Shown: in pieces, positions 55,280-63,925 of the stretch
Position numbering within the stretch: the first letter of the stretch is position 1
Layout: each line of letters opens with the position of its first letter
Assembly: GCA_947629935.1 (NCBI GenBank)
Contig: CANRFQ010000002.1
Location: forward strand, 39,787-103,786
DNA: 64,000 nt
Direction of reading: 5' to 3'
Source of the DNA: an uncultured Bacilli bacterium
Lineage (GTDB): Bacteria; Bacillota_I; Bacilli_A; RF39; UBA660
Made by a program: the position numbers and the translations under genes
The notes under the pieces: model-generated
The model's input: the letters and a program-made list of their open reading frames with translations, nothing else
What the model was told of the DNA's origin: nothing
The model's database searches: none

Positions 55280-56671
55280 TTAACTATCTATTAATTGTTT
55301 TTTTAGGTCAATAATTATTTTATTATTAGTAGCATATTCAATAATTAAATTTCTATCAAAATTAGTTATTATTAAATTATAATATAAGTCTAAAATTTTA
55401 TTTATTTTGTTAATATCATGGGTTTTAGAAAGCTTTAATTCTAAATCATTCAATAATTGGTAAGCGTTTTTTAAAGTACAATCATTATTATATTCTATAT
55501 TAAGTATTTCATTTTCCTCTATTAAATCTTTTGATAAATACTTATTAAAGATAATATTTAAATTTTCTAATTTTTCTTCTCCTTTTTTATATATTGCATT
55601 TTTGAACTCTAATTGTTCATTTTTTATTAATTCATCTATATCAATTTTTTCATAGTAAAAATAAATATCATTTATATTAATATCAATAAGATATTTTTTT
55701 AATTCCTTATGAGCGTTAAGTCTCGCATCTATTTCAATAAACTTATATTTATAGTTCTGTTCGTTATACTTAGTACCAATTATTTTTTCTAATAAAGTTT
55801 CTTTTTTCATCATGTATGAACTATAATTAATAAAGATAACATCTACAGAATCATTTAATACTATTTTATCACCTAAAATATTATTTATTTTAGGATCTTC
55901 TCTCATTTTATTATCTATAATATTTATAATTAAATTTGGATCATTAAACTGTTCGTATAACTGAATTGAATGATATATTTCATGAAATATAGTATCTAAT
56001 ATTTTTATATTTTCATATTCTAGATTTATAACTTGTAATTCGTTTAACTGAATTATATTTTTAGATGGTATATACCTCCCTCTTAAATTATTTTTACTTA
56101 ATACTAAAAATGGGTCGACATGAGCTATTAATTTTTTATTAGTACTAATATTTATATCATCAACAAGTTCTCTTTCAGTTATTTCAATTTCTTTATTCAT
56201 AGTAAAATCTTCAATAACTGTTTCCAATAAGTATATAGATATTTCCCTAAATAATTTATTTTTTTCTTCATTTTTAATATATTTAGATAATAACGATTCA
56301 TCATTTAAATATTTTAAAATATAATTATTACAAGTATTAATATCTAATAAGCCATTAAAGTATTTACATTTCAAAATTGTATTTAATTCATTTTTTAAAT
56401 TATTATCTGTAATTAATAAAGGACATTCTGCTAATTTTAATAAAAGTTTATCTTTAATTATTTTATATTTCTTATAATCTCTTTTAAAAAGAAAATTAAT
56501 TAAAAAATTAAATTCAATAGTACAAAACAATATTACATCATTTGAGTTATCAATTATATTAACAAACTCGTACAAATCATTATCTTCAAACTTTAGCTTA
56601 TTATAAACATTAAAATATAAATTATTAATTAATAAATTTTTCATTTCATTATACCATTTTGTTTTCTCCAT
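55280..56671 (-). CDS. Protein with HExxH motif, 463 aa, last gene of a decayed operon
   Basis: Mostly helical and Asn/Ile/Lys-rich. Near residue 235 it has the LDTIFHEIYHSIQLYEQ helix, a HExxH zinc-metallopeptidase motif, and a possible third ligand downstream. No signal peptide is seen. The start is uncertain: ATG 56671 lacks a good ribosome site, while ATG 56644 overlaps the previous stop. It is the only intact gene of a four-gene coupled operon. Candidate effector (toxin-like protease), but that is inference. Confidence 0.6.
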   Translation of the reverse strand: MEKTKWYNEMKNLLINNLYFNVYNKLKFEDNDLYEFVNIIDNSNDVILFCTIEFNFLINFLFKRDYKKYKIIKDKLLLKLAECPLLITDNNLKNELNTILKCKYFNGLLDINTCNNYILKYLNDESLLSKYIKNEEKNKLFREISIYLLETVIEDFTMNKEIEITERELVDDINISTNKKLIAHVDPFLVLSKNNLRGRYIPSKNIIQLNELQVINLEYENIKILDTIFHEIYHSIQLYEQFNDPNLIINIIDNKMREDPKINNILGDKIVLNDSVDVIFINYSSYMMKKETLLEKIIGTKYNEQNYKYKFIEIDARLNAHKELKKYLIDININDIYFYYEKIDIDELIKNEQLEFKNAIYKKGEEKLENLNIIFNKYLSKDLIEENEILNIEYNNDCTLKNAYQLLNDLELKLSKTHDINKINKILDLYYNLIITNFDRNLIIEYATNNKIIIDLKKQLIDS

Positions 56672-57052
56672 TCAGCAATTTCTATTGAATCATATTTAAA
56701 ATCAATATTAAATTTTCCATCATAATCAATAGTTAATGTCATACATTTCCATTCATCGCCAAATGTAGTACAATAATCATATAAATTAAATAATAATTCT
56801 TGTAATTCTAAATATTTTTCTTCTTCTATACTATTATTAAATTTTTCATCATAAATAAATTCGTTAAAATATATTAACTTATCATCTGAATCTTTATAAA
56901 AAAATTCCATATTTTGAATACTAGCATCATTTATTTTATTTATAATTAATCCTAATATCAATTTTTTGAAATTTCTTCCATTTAAACACTCAATTGCTAG
57001 TGTTCCTATTTTTTGTTATTTTTTCATTCATTATTTTTTTATTTTCTTTCAT
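56641..57052 (-). pseudogene. DUF600/YezG-like immunity protein with +1 frameshift
   Basis: Reading from ATG 57052 gives MKENKKIMNEKITK; one extra A in the six-A run at 57009–57014 shifts the frame, after which the sequence continues IGTLAIECLNGRNFKKLI and later LLFNLYDYCTTFGDEWK and KCMTLTIDYDGKFNIDFKY. This last block resembles DUF600 antitoxins paired with LXG/YeeF toxins. The downstream part alone is an open frame of 106 residues. The start overlaps the previous stop by 4 nt (ATGA). The family match is moderate. Confidence 0.45.
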
Positions 57053-57454
57053 ATCTTTCTTCCTTTCCTTGGTTTTTCAACCATTTCTTCATTGTCGGTT
57101 TCTATTTCTTCAATAACAGCCATTCTTCTATATTTTTGGCAAATTCTAATTGTTCTTGTGACGAAGCATTATCATAGCCATATCTTTTATATAATTCATA
57201 ACTCATAAAATAAAAACTAACTTCACCTATTAAAATTTTTGTAAAATTCTTATAATATATCTTTTCTTTTTCTTCTATAGAAATTGGTAATCATCCAAAG
57301 CACTTTCTATTTCTTTTGTAGCACCACTGGACTTGAACATCTGTATAAATCTCTTTTCATCAGAAAAATTCTCTAAAAGTTTATAATATATGACTCCATC
57401 ATTTTCATGACTTAATAGTTTTTGAATAACAGATAATTTTAATTTTATTATCAT
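57049..57454 (-). pseudogene. Helical protein gene broken by two frameshifts
   Basis: Starting at ATG 57454 (ATGA overlap with the previous gene) the frame reads MIIKLKLSVIQKLLSHENDG and ends in a premature TAG at about 57283; a one-base deletion there restores a frame with PISIEEKEKIYY and MSYELYKRYGYDNASSQE; a second shift near 57125 leads to MAVIEEIETDNEEMVEKP and TGA. The intact product would be about 135 residues. Family not recognised. Confidence 0.5.
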
Positions 57455-58325
57455 GTAATTTCTTTTAGACCATCTTCCATATTTATTTTAGTAGGAATTA
57501 TATATTTAGCATTAATTTTATTGGATATTAAATTAGTGATTACTTTCATTGCTCTAGAACCATCAAACCATAATGGATTATCACTTCTTTCCCGTATTTG
57601 ATTTAAAGAAGTAGTAAGAGCGTCATGGTCATAGTTATCACTCATGTCTTTGGTTATCATATACTTTTGGTTATCTGCTTTATATAATTTATTTTCTAAT
57701 AATTTATATCCCGCATTATTATACCAATATAAATGGTCTCCTCCTGCTAGTATTAAAACTTCAGCATCGATATTTATATTTCCTATTAATTTATCAACGT
57801 AATTATATACTTCTGCAAAAGTGCAATTAGGAATATCATCTTTTAAACTACTAAATTTTTGGGTAACATCAACAACTCCAAAATTATAATATTTTTGAGC
57901 AAATATTTTACCATCATTTACGAAGATTAACTCAATTGAACCTCCACCACCAATAAAGATACAAATGTTTCCCTTATATTTTAATTACTATAACACCCTA
58001 AAGCTGTATATTTAGCTTCATCTTCTTGCGTAACTACTTCTATTTTGACGTTAAACATTCTTTTTAATTGCACATTAAGATTATTTAATTCTTCCGTACT
58101 AATATTTCTAAAAATGCTACAACCATAAATATGAATATCTTTGGTATATTCTAATGCTCTTTTAATTACTGAAAATAACTTATTTAAATCATCTTCGGTT
58201 AGTTTTTTATTATAATTTTTCTTAAATTCTATTGTAGTATTATCTTCATATATTATTTTTTGATTTTCATAAATATGTGTCTTAGTATTGTTACTTCCTA
58301 TTTCAATAATAGCAAATATGTTCAC
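57451..58325 (-). pseudogene. Ppx/GppA-like phosphatase gene with one-base deletion
   Basis: The 5' part (58325 to 57981) has AIIEIGSNNTKTHIYE (the phosphate-1 loop, D to E in the first position) and VVTQEDEAKYTALGCYSN. A missing T at about 57985 creates a stop; in the corrected frame KGNICIFIGGGGSIELIFV (second phosphate loop), EVLILAGGDHLYW and the tail YIIPTKINMEDGLKE follow. The complete product would be about 290 residues of the exopolyphosphatase/guanosine-pentaphosphatase actin-like fold. It is the first gene of the coupled operon. Sequencing error is the alternative to true decay. Confidence 0.6.
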
Positions 58326-58505
58326 ATTGGCCTCCTATTTAATATCAAAACATGTTATCTTATCTATAAACATTTTACCACACTTATAATTACATTAAAA
58401 CTTAAATAAAACTATCTGATTTCAACAATTCTTGATTTCAGATATAATTCTCTTTTCATTTTAGAAATATTTTTATTATTTCTTATCATTGCATTAAATT
58501 CAATT

Positions 58506-59426
58506 TTAATCATTGTAATTACCATACATTTGCCCTTTTGTTTCCAGTCCTAATAATCTTCCATATTCAAATATATATGATAAACTAAATAAGAATAATA
58601 TTTCGACCAAATCATAAGTTTCAAATTCCATATTTAGATCTGCGCTTAATAATAATTCAAACATCCCACCACCAATATTACTCATTATGATTATAATAAT
58701 CATTTTCCAAGCAATTTTCTTTATTAAACTAACATTTTCTAAAGTGAATGGTGTTTCTCCTTTATTAATATTATCAAATAAAGTTCCTAAATTTTTAAAG
58801 ATTATAGATGTCAAAATAATGCTTACTAAAAGAACTGCAAATCCTGTCTCCACATAACCGATTATTTTGGCCTTACTATTATTTTCAAAGATAGACATTA
58901 CCTTGGTATTTAAAAATTCTTTATCAGCATCCGCCAAAACAAATGCCCCAACTTTTAAAACCACTTTGTCGTTTTTTTCTAAAATATTGATATTATGGTC
59001 CCACAAATTTAAAGTTAAATTATTATCTTTTATCACAGCTTTGCTGATTAAATAAGGAGAAGTAATTAAAATTAGACAAATAAAGGGAATAGCAATATAA
59101 CAAAAAATTCTTCCTATTTTAGATATTACAGAAATAATTTTACTTAAAATTTTCATTTTCTTTTGTTCTTCTGTTTTTAAACTTACAACTTTAGTTTTAA
59201 CCTCATCTCCAAGCAAGTCAATATCAATTATGTTATCGTTTACTAAATCATTGATTTTACAATGGAAAATTTTACACAAGTTTAATAAATTGTTCATGGT
59301 GGGATAAGCATCTCCCGTTTCCCATTTACTTATGGATTGTCTAGAGACATTGACTTTTTCAGCTAAATCTTCCTGTGATAGTTTTTTCAAAATTCTTATT
59401 TTTTTCAAATTATCGCCAAATTTCAT
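58506..59426 (-). CDS. XRE-family regulator with DUF2975-like membrane domain, 306 aa
   Basis: An N-terminal HTH (SQEDLAEKVNVSRQSISKWE) and a hydrophobic region of four helices from about 95 to 285, with an extracellular-like KVGAFVLADADKEFLNTKV segment. The type is the same as the regulator at 8436–9815. It stands beside, and in the same direction as, an ABC transporter operon, though a 119-bp gap separates it from the permease. It may modulate that transporter (inference). Membrane anchoring makes it a candidate envelope-stress sensor. Confidence 0.75.
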   Translation of the reverse strand: MKFGDNLKKIRILKKLSQEDLAEKVNVSRQSISKWETGDAYPTMNNLLNLCKIFHCKINDLVNDNIIDIDLLGDEVKTKVVSLKTEEQKKMKILSKIISVISKIGRIFCYIAIPFICLILITSPYLISKAVIKDNNLTLNLWDHNINILEKNDKVVLKVGAFVLADADKEFLNTKVMSIFENNSKAKIIGYVETGFAVLLVSIILTSIIFKNLGTLFDNINKGETPFTLENVSLIKKIAWKMIIIIIMSNIGGGMFELLLSADLNMEFETYDLVEILFLFSLSYIFEYGRLLGLETKGQMYGNYND

Positions 59427-59545
59427 TTAGAATACCTCCGTTTCACAATAAATTATAAATGCAAAAGTAATTTTAAACTATCAACTTTTAGTTGCGCTTA
59501 GATTTGATAGTTTTATTAATTGTAATTTGTATTGTATAAAATTAT

Positions 59546-60334
59546 TTAATCTACATTTACACCTTTATTCAATAATTTATTGCCTATAAAATAAACTATA
59601 CAAATGTATATTGCATATATAAATATTCCCATAATCATTATACTTTTAAGAGCAGTTGAACTAACTACTATATTATTAAACACAGACATAATATCTGAAT
59701 TTAATAACCCTGCAATATAAATAATTAATAAGGATATAATTGAAAATGCCATATATATTCCCAATCCGCAGATAATAGATTTTACTATTTTTAAATTGTT
59801 TGATTTATGTCCTATTATAATTCCCAGTATGCCAGACATTATAATAAATAAAAATTCAAAAAATACCGTAATTACTAATACTATTATTAAACTTGAAATA
59901 GAACAGTTCAAAAAAATTGCCGAATTTTCTAACGAAGTTTTTAATAAACTCCAACTATTTTCATTTAAACATACAATAGCCACACAAGAAACTATAACAA
60001 TAGATGAAGTAAGTAAAGTTATAATTGCTGTTAACACCTTTGATAAGTATATTTTATTTTTAGTAACTGGAAGTGTATGAGTTAAATAAGATTCATCTTT
60101 ATATATATTTTTTATAAATCTAGCCCAATTTCTCATAAAACAATTTATTAGTATATTTATCATCATTGCTATTGTGATACCAGAACATATTTTATCTATA
60201 ATTACTAAAATCAAAGTTTGCTCAAAAGATTCAATAACTCTTGTAATTATTGCAAAGAAAATTGCTAATATATAAAAGACAATTAGTGGTTTATAACACC
60301 ATTCCAAATCATATTTAAGTAATTTTTTTAGCAT
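59546..60334 (-). CDS. ABC-2-type transporter permease
   Basis: 262 residues with six membrane helices (for example ILAIFFAIITRVIE, TAIITLLTSSIVIVSC, IMSGILGIIIGHKS). Its start overlaps the ATPase stop by 7 nt and lies within AGGAGGTGTT, so it is translated with it. Together with the GntR regulator and ATPase this is the YtrA–YtrB–permease arrangement used for export of antimicrobial peptides or lipid-linked compounds; no substrate is certain. Confidence 0.8.
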   Translation of the reverse strand: MLKKLLKYDLEWCYKPLIVFYILAIFFAIITRVIESFEQTLILVIIDKICSGITIAMMINILINCFMRNWARFIKNIYKDESYLTHTLPVTKNKIYLSKVLTAIITLLTSSIVIVSCVAIVCLNENSWSLLKTSLENSAIFLNCSISSLIIVLVITVFFEFLFIIMSGILGIIIGHKSNNLKIVKSIICGLGIYMAFSIISLLIIYIAGLLNSDIMSVFNNIVVSSTALKSIMIMGIFIYAIYICIVYFIGNKLLNKGVNVD

Positions 60335-61023
60335 TTAAAACACCTCCTAAATATCTCATCTATTGATGAATTTTCTTTTGCTCTTAGCTCATCTGCTGAT
60401 GAAGTTAAAATGATATTTCCTTTATCAATAAAAATAACTTCATCTAATATTCTTTCAATATCACTTATTAAATGAGTTGAAATAATTACACTAGCTCCTT
60501 CACTAAAATTTGAAAGAATTGTATCTAATATATAATCTCTTGTTGCTGGATCTACACCACCTAGAGGCTCATCTAATATATAAAGTTCAGCATCTCTACT
60601 CATCACTAAAATTAGTTGCAACTTCTCCTGCATTCCTTTTGACATTTTACTAACCCTAGAATTTATATCTAAATCTAAATCATTTAACAATTTAATTGCT
60701 TTTTCTTTATTAAAGTTTTCATAAAAATCTTCAAATAAAGTTAAGATTTGAGATACTCTCATTCCTTTATCTAAATATGTTCTTTCTGGTAAATATGATA
60801 TTATTTTTTTAGAATTGACAGATGGTTTTTCTCCGTTAATCAATACCTCTCCACTTGTTGGAGTTAATAAATCATTCATAAGTTTTATAAGAGTAGTTTT
60901 TCCCATTCCATTTTTTCCAAGCAACCCTATAATCTTTCCTTTTGGAAGGCTCAAATTAATATTGTTTAGAACTTGTTTATTATCAAATTCTTTACACAAA
61001 TTATTACATTTAACTAATTCCAT
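60328..61023 (-). CDS. ABC transporter ATP-binding protein
   Basis: 231 residues. Walker A GLLGKNGMGKTTL near 35–46, Q-loop region ISYLPE, signature VSKMSKGMQEKLQL, Walker B LYILDEPLGGVDPATRD near 155, and H-loop STHLISDIE. It forms an exporter with the permease encoded next. It overlaps the GntR gene by 14 nt, so the three genes are one transcript. Confidence 0.9.
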   Translation of the reverse strand: MELVKCNNLCKEFDNKQVLNNINLSLPKGKIIGLLGKNGMGKTTLIKLMNDLLTPTSGEVLINGEKPSVNSKKIISYLPERTYLDKGMRVSQILTLFEDFYENFNKEKAIKLLNDLDLDINSRVSKMSKGMQEKLQLILVMSRDAELYILDEPLGGVDPATRDYILDTILSNFSEGASVIISTHLISDIERILDEVIFIDKGNIILTSSADELRAKENSSIDEIFRRCFKC

Positions 61024-61384
61024 TTTTACCTCCTAATTCTTGCAAGTATTTTATTGCCTCATCATAGGATATACCTATATCATTCATACTATTAAGATAA
61101 TTATTTACTTTTTCTTTAGCCAATTCTTTTTTTACTTTTTCAACTAGACTTTCATCTTCTGTGACATATTTTCCATTTGTTCTTTCCGTATAAATTAATT
61201 TTTCATTTTCTAATTCTGCTAACGCTTTTTGCATTGTATTGGGATTAACCTTCATAGTAAGTGCTAGCTCTCTTACAGAAGGAATTTTTTGCCCTTTTTG
61301 AAATTTACCAGAAACTATTTGAATTCTTATTATTTCCACTAATTGAATATAAATTGGTCTTTCATTGTCAAAAATATAAGCCAT
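61010..61384 (-). CDS. GntR-family regulator, YtrA type
   Basis: 124 residues. An N-terminal winged HTH (PIYIQLVEIIRIQIVSGKF, PSVRELALTMKVNPNTMQKAL in part: SVRELALTMKVNPNT) and a short C-terminal dimerisation helix lacking a large effector domain, as in YtrA repressors. It controls the ABC genes that overlap it. The operator candidate is in the next entry. Confidence 0.9.
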   Translation of the reverse strand: MAYIFDNERPIYIQLVEIIRIQIVSGKFQKGQKIPSVRELALTMKVNPNTMQKALAELENEKLIYTERTNGKYVTEDESLVEKVKKELAKEKVNNYLNSMNDIGISYDEAIKYLQELGGKNGIS

Positions 61385-61402
61385 AATTATCTCCTTTCTT
61401 TA

Positions 61403-61453
61403 TTGTATTACTTGCATAGTACAATAATACTATTTTCATTTTTATTTTGTCAA
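61403..61453 (-). promoter_or_regulatory. Promoter and candidate GntR operator
   Basis: Minus strand: TTGACA at 61448–61453, TATTAT at 61424–61429 (18 bp spacing), then the inverted repeat TTGTACTATGCAAGTAATACAA at 61403–61424 (in parts TTGTACT … AATACAA) just upstream of the ribosome site. Autorepression by the YtrA-type regulator is expected. Confidence 0.55.
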
Positions 61454-61485
61454 GGCTTTTTATAATTTTTCTGTTTATAACAAAA

Positions 61486-61593
61486 AAGCAAGCGATTAAA
61501 AATTATATCTCACTTACCTTTAAAAATGACTTCGGAGTAATTTTGAAAGTAACAAAAGCAAAAAAAGAAACTGTCAAGAAATTAATTATCTAA
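61486..61593 (+). pseudogene. Possible integrase C-terminal tail (relic A)
   Basis: An open frame reads KQAIKNYISLTFKNDFGVIL and ends at TAA 61593. It shares TTCGGAGTAATTTTG and the same reading pattern with the sequence right after the integrase relic at 63575, so it may be the tail of a second decayed integrase. Weak evidence on its own. Confidence 0.3.
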
Positions 61594-61604
61594 TTTCTCG
61601 ACAG
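61571..61604 (-). terminator. Terminator of the membrane protein operon
   Basis: CTGTCAAGAAATTA and TAATTTCTCGACAG pair with one mismatch, with a T-rich tract on the minus strand. Confidence 0.75.
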
Positions 61605-61618
61605 CCCCAAGTAAATAA

Positions 61619-62014
61619 CTAATCTTTGTTACTTTTTAAATAAGAATATATTGGGTAGTTAAATACACAAATAAGTAAACCAACAATACCTGTTACGATA
61701 CCAATTAGTAAATCAGTTTTGGATGGATCTCCAACCATAACTTTACTCATACCAAATCCCATTATTAAAGCACCAACTATTCCAACAAACCAAGTGAATA
61801 CAATTCCCCAATTTATAGGTGCGTGTTCTTTTTTAGGATGACTTTTGCGATATACAGGAATAATGCAAAGTAGAACAATAAATCCTAAAATTGCTACAAC
61901 AACCCCTGCTTTAAATAAATCCCACTCTGGTATTAAACACATCGTCAAACCTATTGCAAATACTAAACCACCAATAGTTCCTAAAATAAGTTCTAATAAA
62001 GTTTCTTTTTTCAT
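61619..62014 (-). CDS. Small four-helix membrane protein, 131 aa
   Basis: Four hydrophobic helices, Gly-rich (GTIGGLVFAIGLTMCLIPEW, GIVTGIVGLLICV) and KKEH loop in the middle. No known family named with confidence; similar proteins sit next to TetR regulators in Firmicutes stress cassettes. ATG 62014 with TGGAGGA is preferred to 62026. Co-transcribed with the charged protein upstream (16-bp gap) under the TetR operator. Confidence 0.65.
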   Translation of the reverse strand: MKKETLLELILGTIGGLVFAIGLTMCLIPEWDLFKAGVVVAILGFIVLLCIIPVYRKSHPKKEHAPINWGIVFTWFVGIVGALIMGFGMSKVMVGDPSKTDLLIGIVTGIVGLLICVFNYPIYSYLKSNKD

Positions 62015-62030
62015 AAATTCCTCCAATACT

Positions 62031-62228
62031 TTATTTATCTAATTTTTCTTGTTGTTTTTCTTTTAGTTCTTCTTGTTCTTTTTGTTCTTTTTGTAATCTT
62101 GCTTTTGCTTCTTCTATTGTTTCATCATCTTTTTTTAAGAAAGTATCAACAAATTTATCTTCAACTTTCTTGTAGCCACCAACAACTGCTTTTTCAATTT
62201 TCTTATTAGCATCTACTATTTTAGACAT
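62031..62228 (-). CDS. Short charged helical protein, 65 aa
   Basis: After SKIVDANKKIEKAVVGGYKK and FVDTFLKKDDETIEEAKARL the rest is a Lys/Glu/Gln helix (KEQKEQEELKEKQQEK). This resembles the small IVDANKKIE-type proteins found next to TetR genes in lactobacilli and streptococci. GGGAGTGA precedes ATG 62228. Confidence 0.6.
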   Translation of the reverse strand: MSKIVDANKKIEKAVVGGYKKVEDKFVDTFLKKDDETIEEAKARLQKEQKEQEELKEKQQEKLDK

Positions 62229-62251
62229 ACAATCACTCCCTTTCAATAATA

Positions 62252-62330
62252 AGACACTTGTCTTTTTTTTACAATTTTAGTATAATCTTTACGAAAGAAA
62301 AATACAATCAACAATTTATAGACATTTGTC
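62252..62330. promoter_or_regulatory. Divergent promoter region with two TetR-type operators
   Basis: AGACACTTGTCT (62252–62263) and GACATTTGTC (62321–62330) are the same GACAnnTGTC palindrome. The first overlaps TTGTCT of a −35 whose −10 TATAAT lies at 62281–62286 (16–17 bp spacing), directing the TetR gene; it also lies downstream of a leftward promoter. The second is in the leader of the TetR gene. Confidence 0.65.
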
Positions 62331-62350
62331 CAATTAAAAGGAGTGAATAT

Positions 62351-62887
62351 ATGAATACACCAAATAATAAAAGAAGAAAAGAAACAAGAGATAAAATTAG
62401 TAAAGTGTTTATAACTTTATTACAAGCCAAAGAAATAAGTGAAATATCTGTTACTGATATATGTAAACTTGCTAAAATAAATCGTTCTACTTTTTATGTT
62501 AATTATCTTGATATTTATGATTTAGCAGACAAAATCGGACAAGATTTAGAGCAAGATGTTTTTTCTTTATATCAAGAAGAAAGAGATACTAATCATAATT
62601 CAAACAATTTTTTAAAACTATTTAAGCATATAAAAGATAATCAAATATTTTATAAAACCTATTTCAAATTAAAAATGGATCAAAACCTTATCACCCAAGA
62701 ATACGATTATCATTTATCAAAAGAATTATATGATGATAAATATATAGATTATCACATGGAATTTTTTAAGGCAGGACTTAATGCAATTATTAAAAAATGG
62801 CTTAGTAATGGTTGCAAGGAATCGCCTGAAGAAATAGAGAGTATATTAAAAAGCGAATATTTAACCAAAAATAATATCAAGAACTAA
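62351..62887 (+). CDS. TetR-family transcriptional regulator
   Basis: 178 residues. A classical N-terminal HTH: RDKISKVFITLLQAKEISEI, SVTDICKLAKINRSTFYVNYLD (in part KINRSTFYVNYLD). The C-terminal part is the ligand-binding helical domain. The frame opens upstream at 62258, but ATG 62351 after AAAGGAGTGAAT is preferred because HTH starts right after it. It is divergent from the small-protein operon, whose regulator it should be, with the two operators above. Confidence 0.88.
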   Translation: MNTPNNKRRKETRDKISKVFITLLQAKEISEISVTDICKLAKINRSTFYVNYLDIYDLADKIGQDLEQDVFSLYQEERDTNHNSNNFLKLFKHIKDNQIFYKTYFKLKMDQNLITQEYDYHLSKELYDDKYIDYHMEFFKAGLNAIIKKWLSNGCKESPEEIESILKSEYLTKNNIKN

Positions 62888-62904
62888 ACTTGATATTATT
62901 TTAT
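62871..62904. terminator. Bidirectional terminator between TetR and flavodoxin genes
   Basis: ATAATATCAAG pairs with CTTGATATTAT across AACTAAA, then TTTTATT. Confidence 0.75.
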
Positions 62905-63407
62905 TAAATCCAATCTTCTATTTTACCTCTTGCACTTATACAATCAGTTCCTTTTATAGCAATACTATCATTTAATGTATTTGCTCCTGTACAAATTTTT
63001 TTAATATCTTCTACAACGTTTGCTAATCTTGATCCTTCGTGAGTTGTAACTATTCTTACTATTTTACCCGTAAAATCCAAATCTTTCATTGCTGTTTCTA
63101 TTTCTGGGGCATAACTTCCCCAATAGACTGGTGTCATAATATAAATAACTTCATATTGAGAAATATCATTGATTTTATTTTTGATAGGTGCATTACCTAC
63201 TCTTTGTTTGGCTTCAAGAATACACTTATCATATTCTTTACTATAAGGTATTAGTGGCTCTACTTTAAATAAATCAGCTCCAACAATATCCTTTACATAT
63301 TCAGCAATATATTCGGTATTCCCCTTATTAACATAACCTACGGCATAATTCTCATCCGCTCTTGAAAAGTAAATAACAAGACTTTTTTTATTTTTAAATT
63401 CACTCAT
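62904..63407 (-). CDS. Flavodoxin
   Basis: 167 residues. LVIYFSRADENYAVG (phosphate-binding start), YIMTPVYWGSYAPEIE (flavin ring loop) and VRIVTTHEGSRLANV are those of flavodoxin_4-type proteins. It carries electrons with FMN, often replacing ferredoxin. AGAGGAGG precedes ATG 63407. It lies convergent to the TetR gene, separated by a bidirectional terminator. Confidence 0.85.
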   Translation of the reverse strand: MSEFKNKKSLVIYFSRADENYAVGYVNKGNTEYIAEYVKDIVGADLFKVEPLIPYSKEYDKCILEAKQRVGNAPIKNKINDISQYEVIYIMTPVYWGSYAPEIETAMKDLDFTGKIVRIVTTHEGSRLANVVEDIKKICTGANTLNDSIAIKGTDCISARGKIEDWI

Positions 63408-63574
63408 CCGCAATCCTCCTCTAAAATACTATTTATTTCATTACGTATTATAACAAAATTTTTAAGGCAAGTTTAGGAATATTTCTAAATTTACTAAATA
63501 CTATTTTTTATTTACAAACAATTAAAACGGCCATAACCCAACATTATAAATTTATATTTTTAAATCGCTGAGGT

Positions 63575-63694
63575 ATGGATATAACACTAGTTGTTAGATT
63601 TTTAGAACATAGTAATATTTCATCAACACTTAACACCTATTCTCATTTTTACAAAAATAATTTATTTGATTTAATTTCAAATATAAATAAATAG
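63575..63694 (+). pseudogene. Tyrosine integrase C-terminal relic
   Basis: The frame MDITLVVRFLEHSNISSTLN then TYSHFYKNNL matches the end of tyrosine recombinases: LxHxxISTTLNTYSH with the nucleophile Tyr. The usual Gly before His is Glu here. The upstream region is frameshifted (AEV reads out of phase), so no functional enzyme remains. A TTCGGAGTAATTTTGGGAG run follows its end. Confidence 0.6.
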
Positions 63695-63748
63695 TAAACA
63701 ATATACATTTAAAATAACTTTCGGAGTAATTTTGGGAGTAATAAAAGT

Positions 63749-63774
63749 AAAAACCCTTTTAATAAAGGGTTTTT
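63749..63774. terminator. Hairpin terminator after the integrase relic
   Basis: AAAAACCCTTT and AAAGGGTTTTT pair across TAAT. A second palindrome GCAAAA–GGGG–TTTTGC follows at about 63795. Confidence 0.6.
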
Positions 63775-63925
63775 CAATCAATTTTGGTGCGTTTGCAAAA
63801 GGGGTTTTGCACCTTACAGCCTGATTCATCACATTTGATAAATTAATTATAACGTTTAAAACTAATAATTTCAATATATTTTGTAAATTTTACATACATT
63901 GACTAAAAGTAGCAATAATTTTATC

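Noticed and set aside
63677..63874. 65-residue minus-strand frame
   Set aside because: It overlaps the integrase relic tail and two hairpins, has no ribosome site, and reads as antisense of these.
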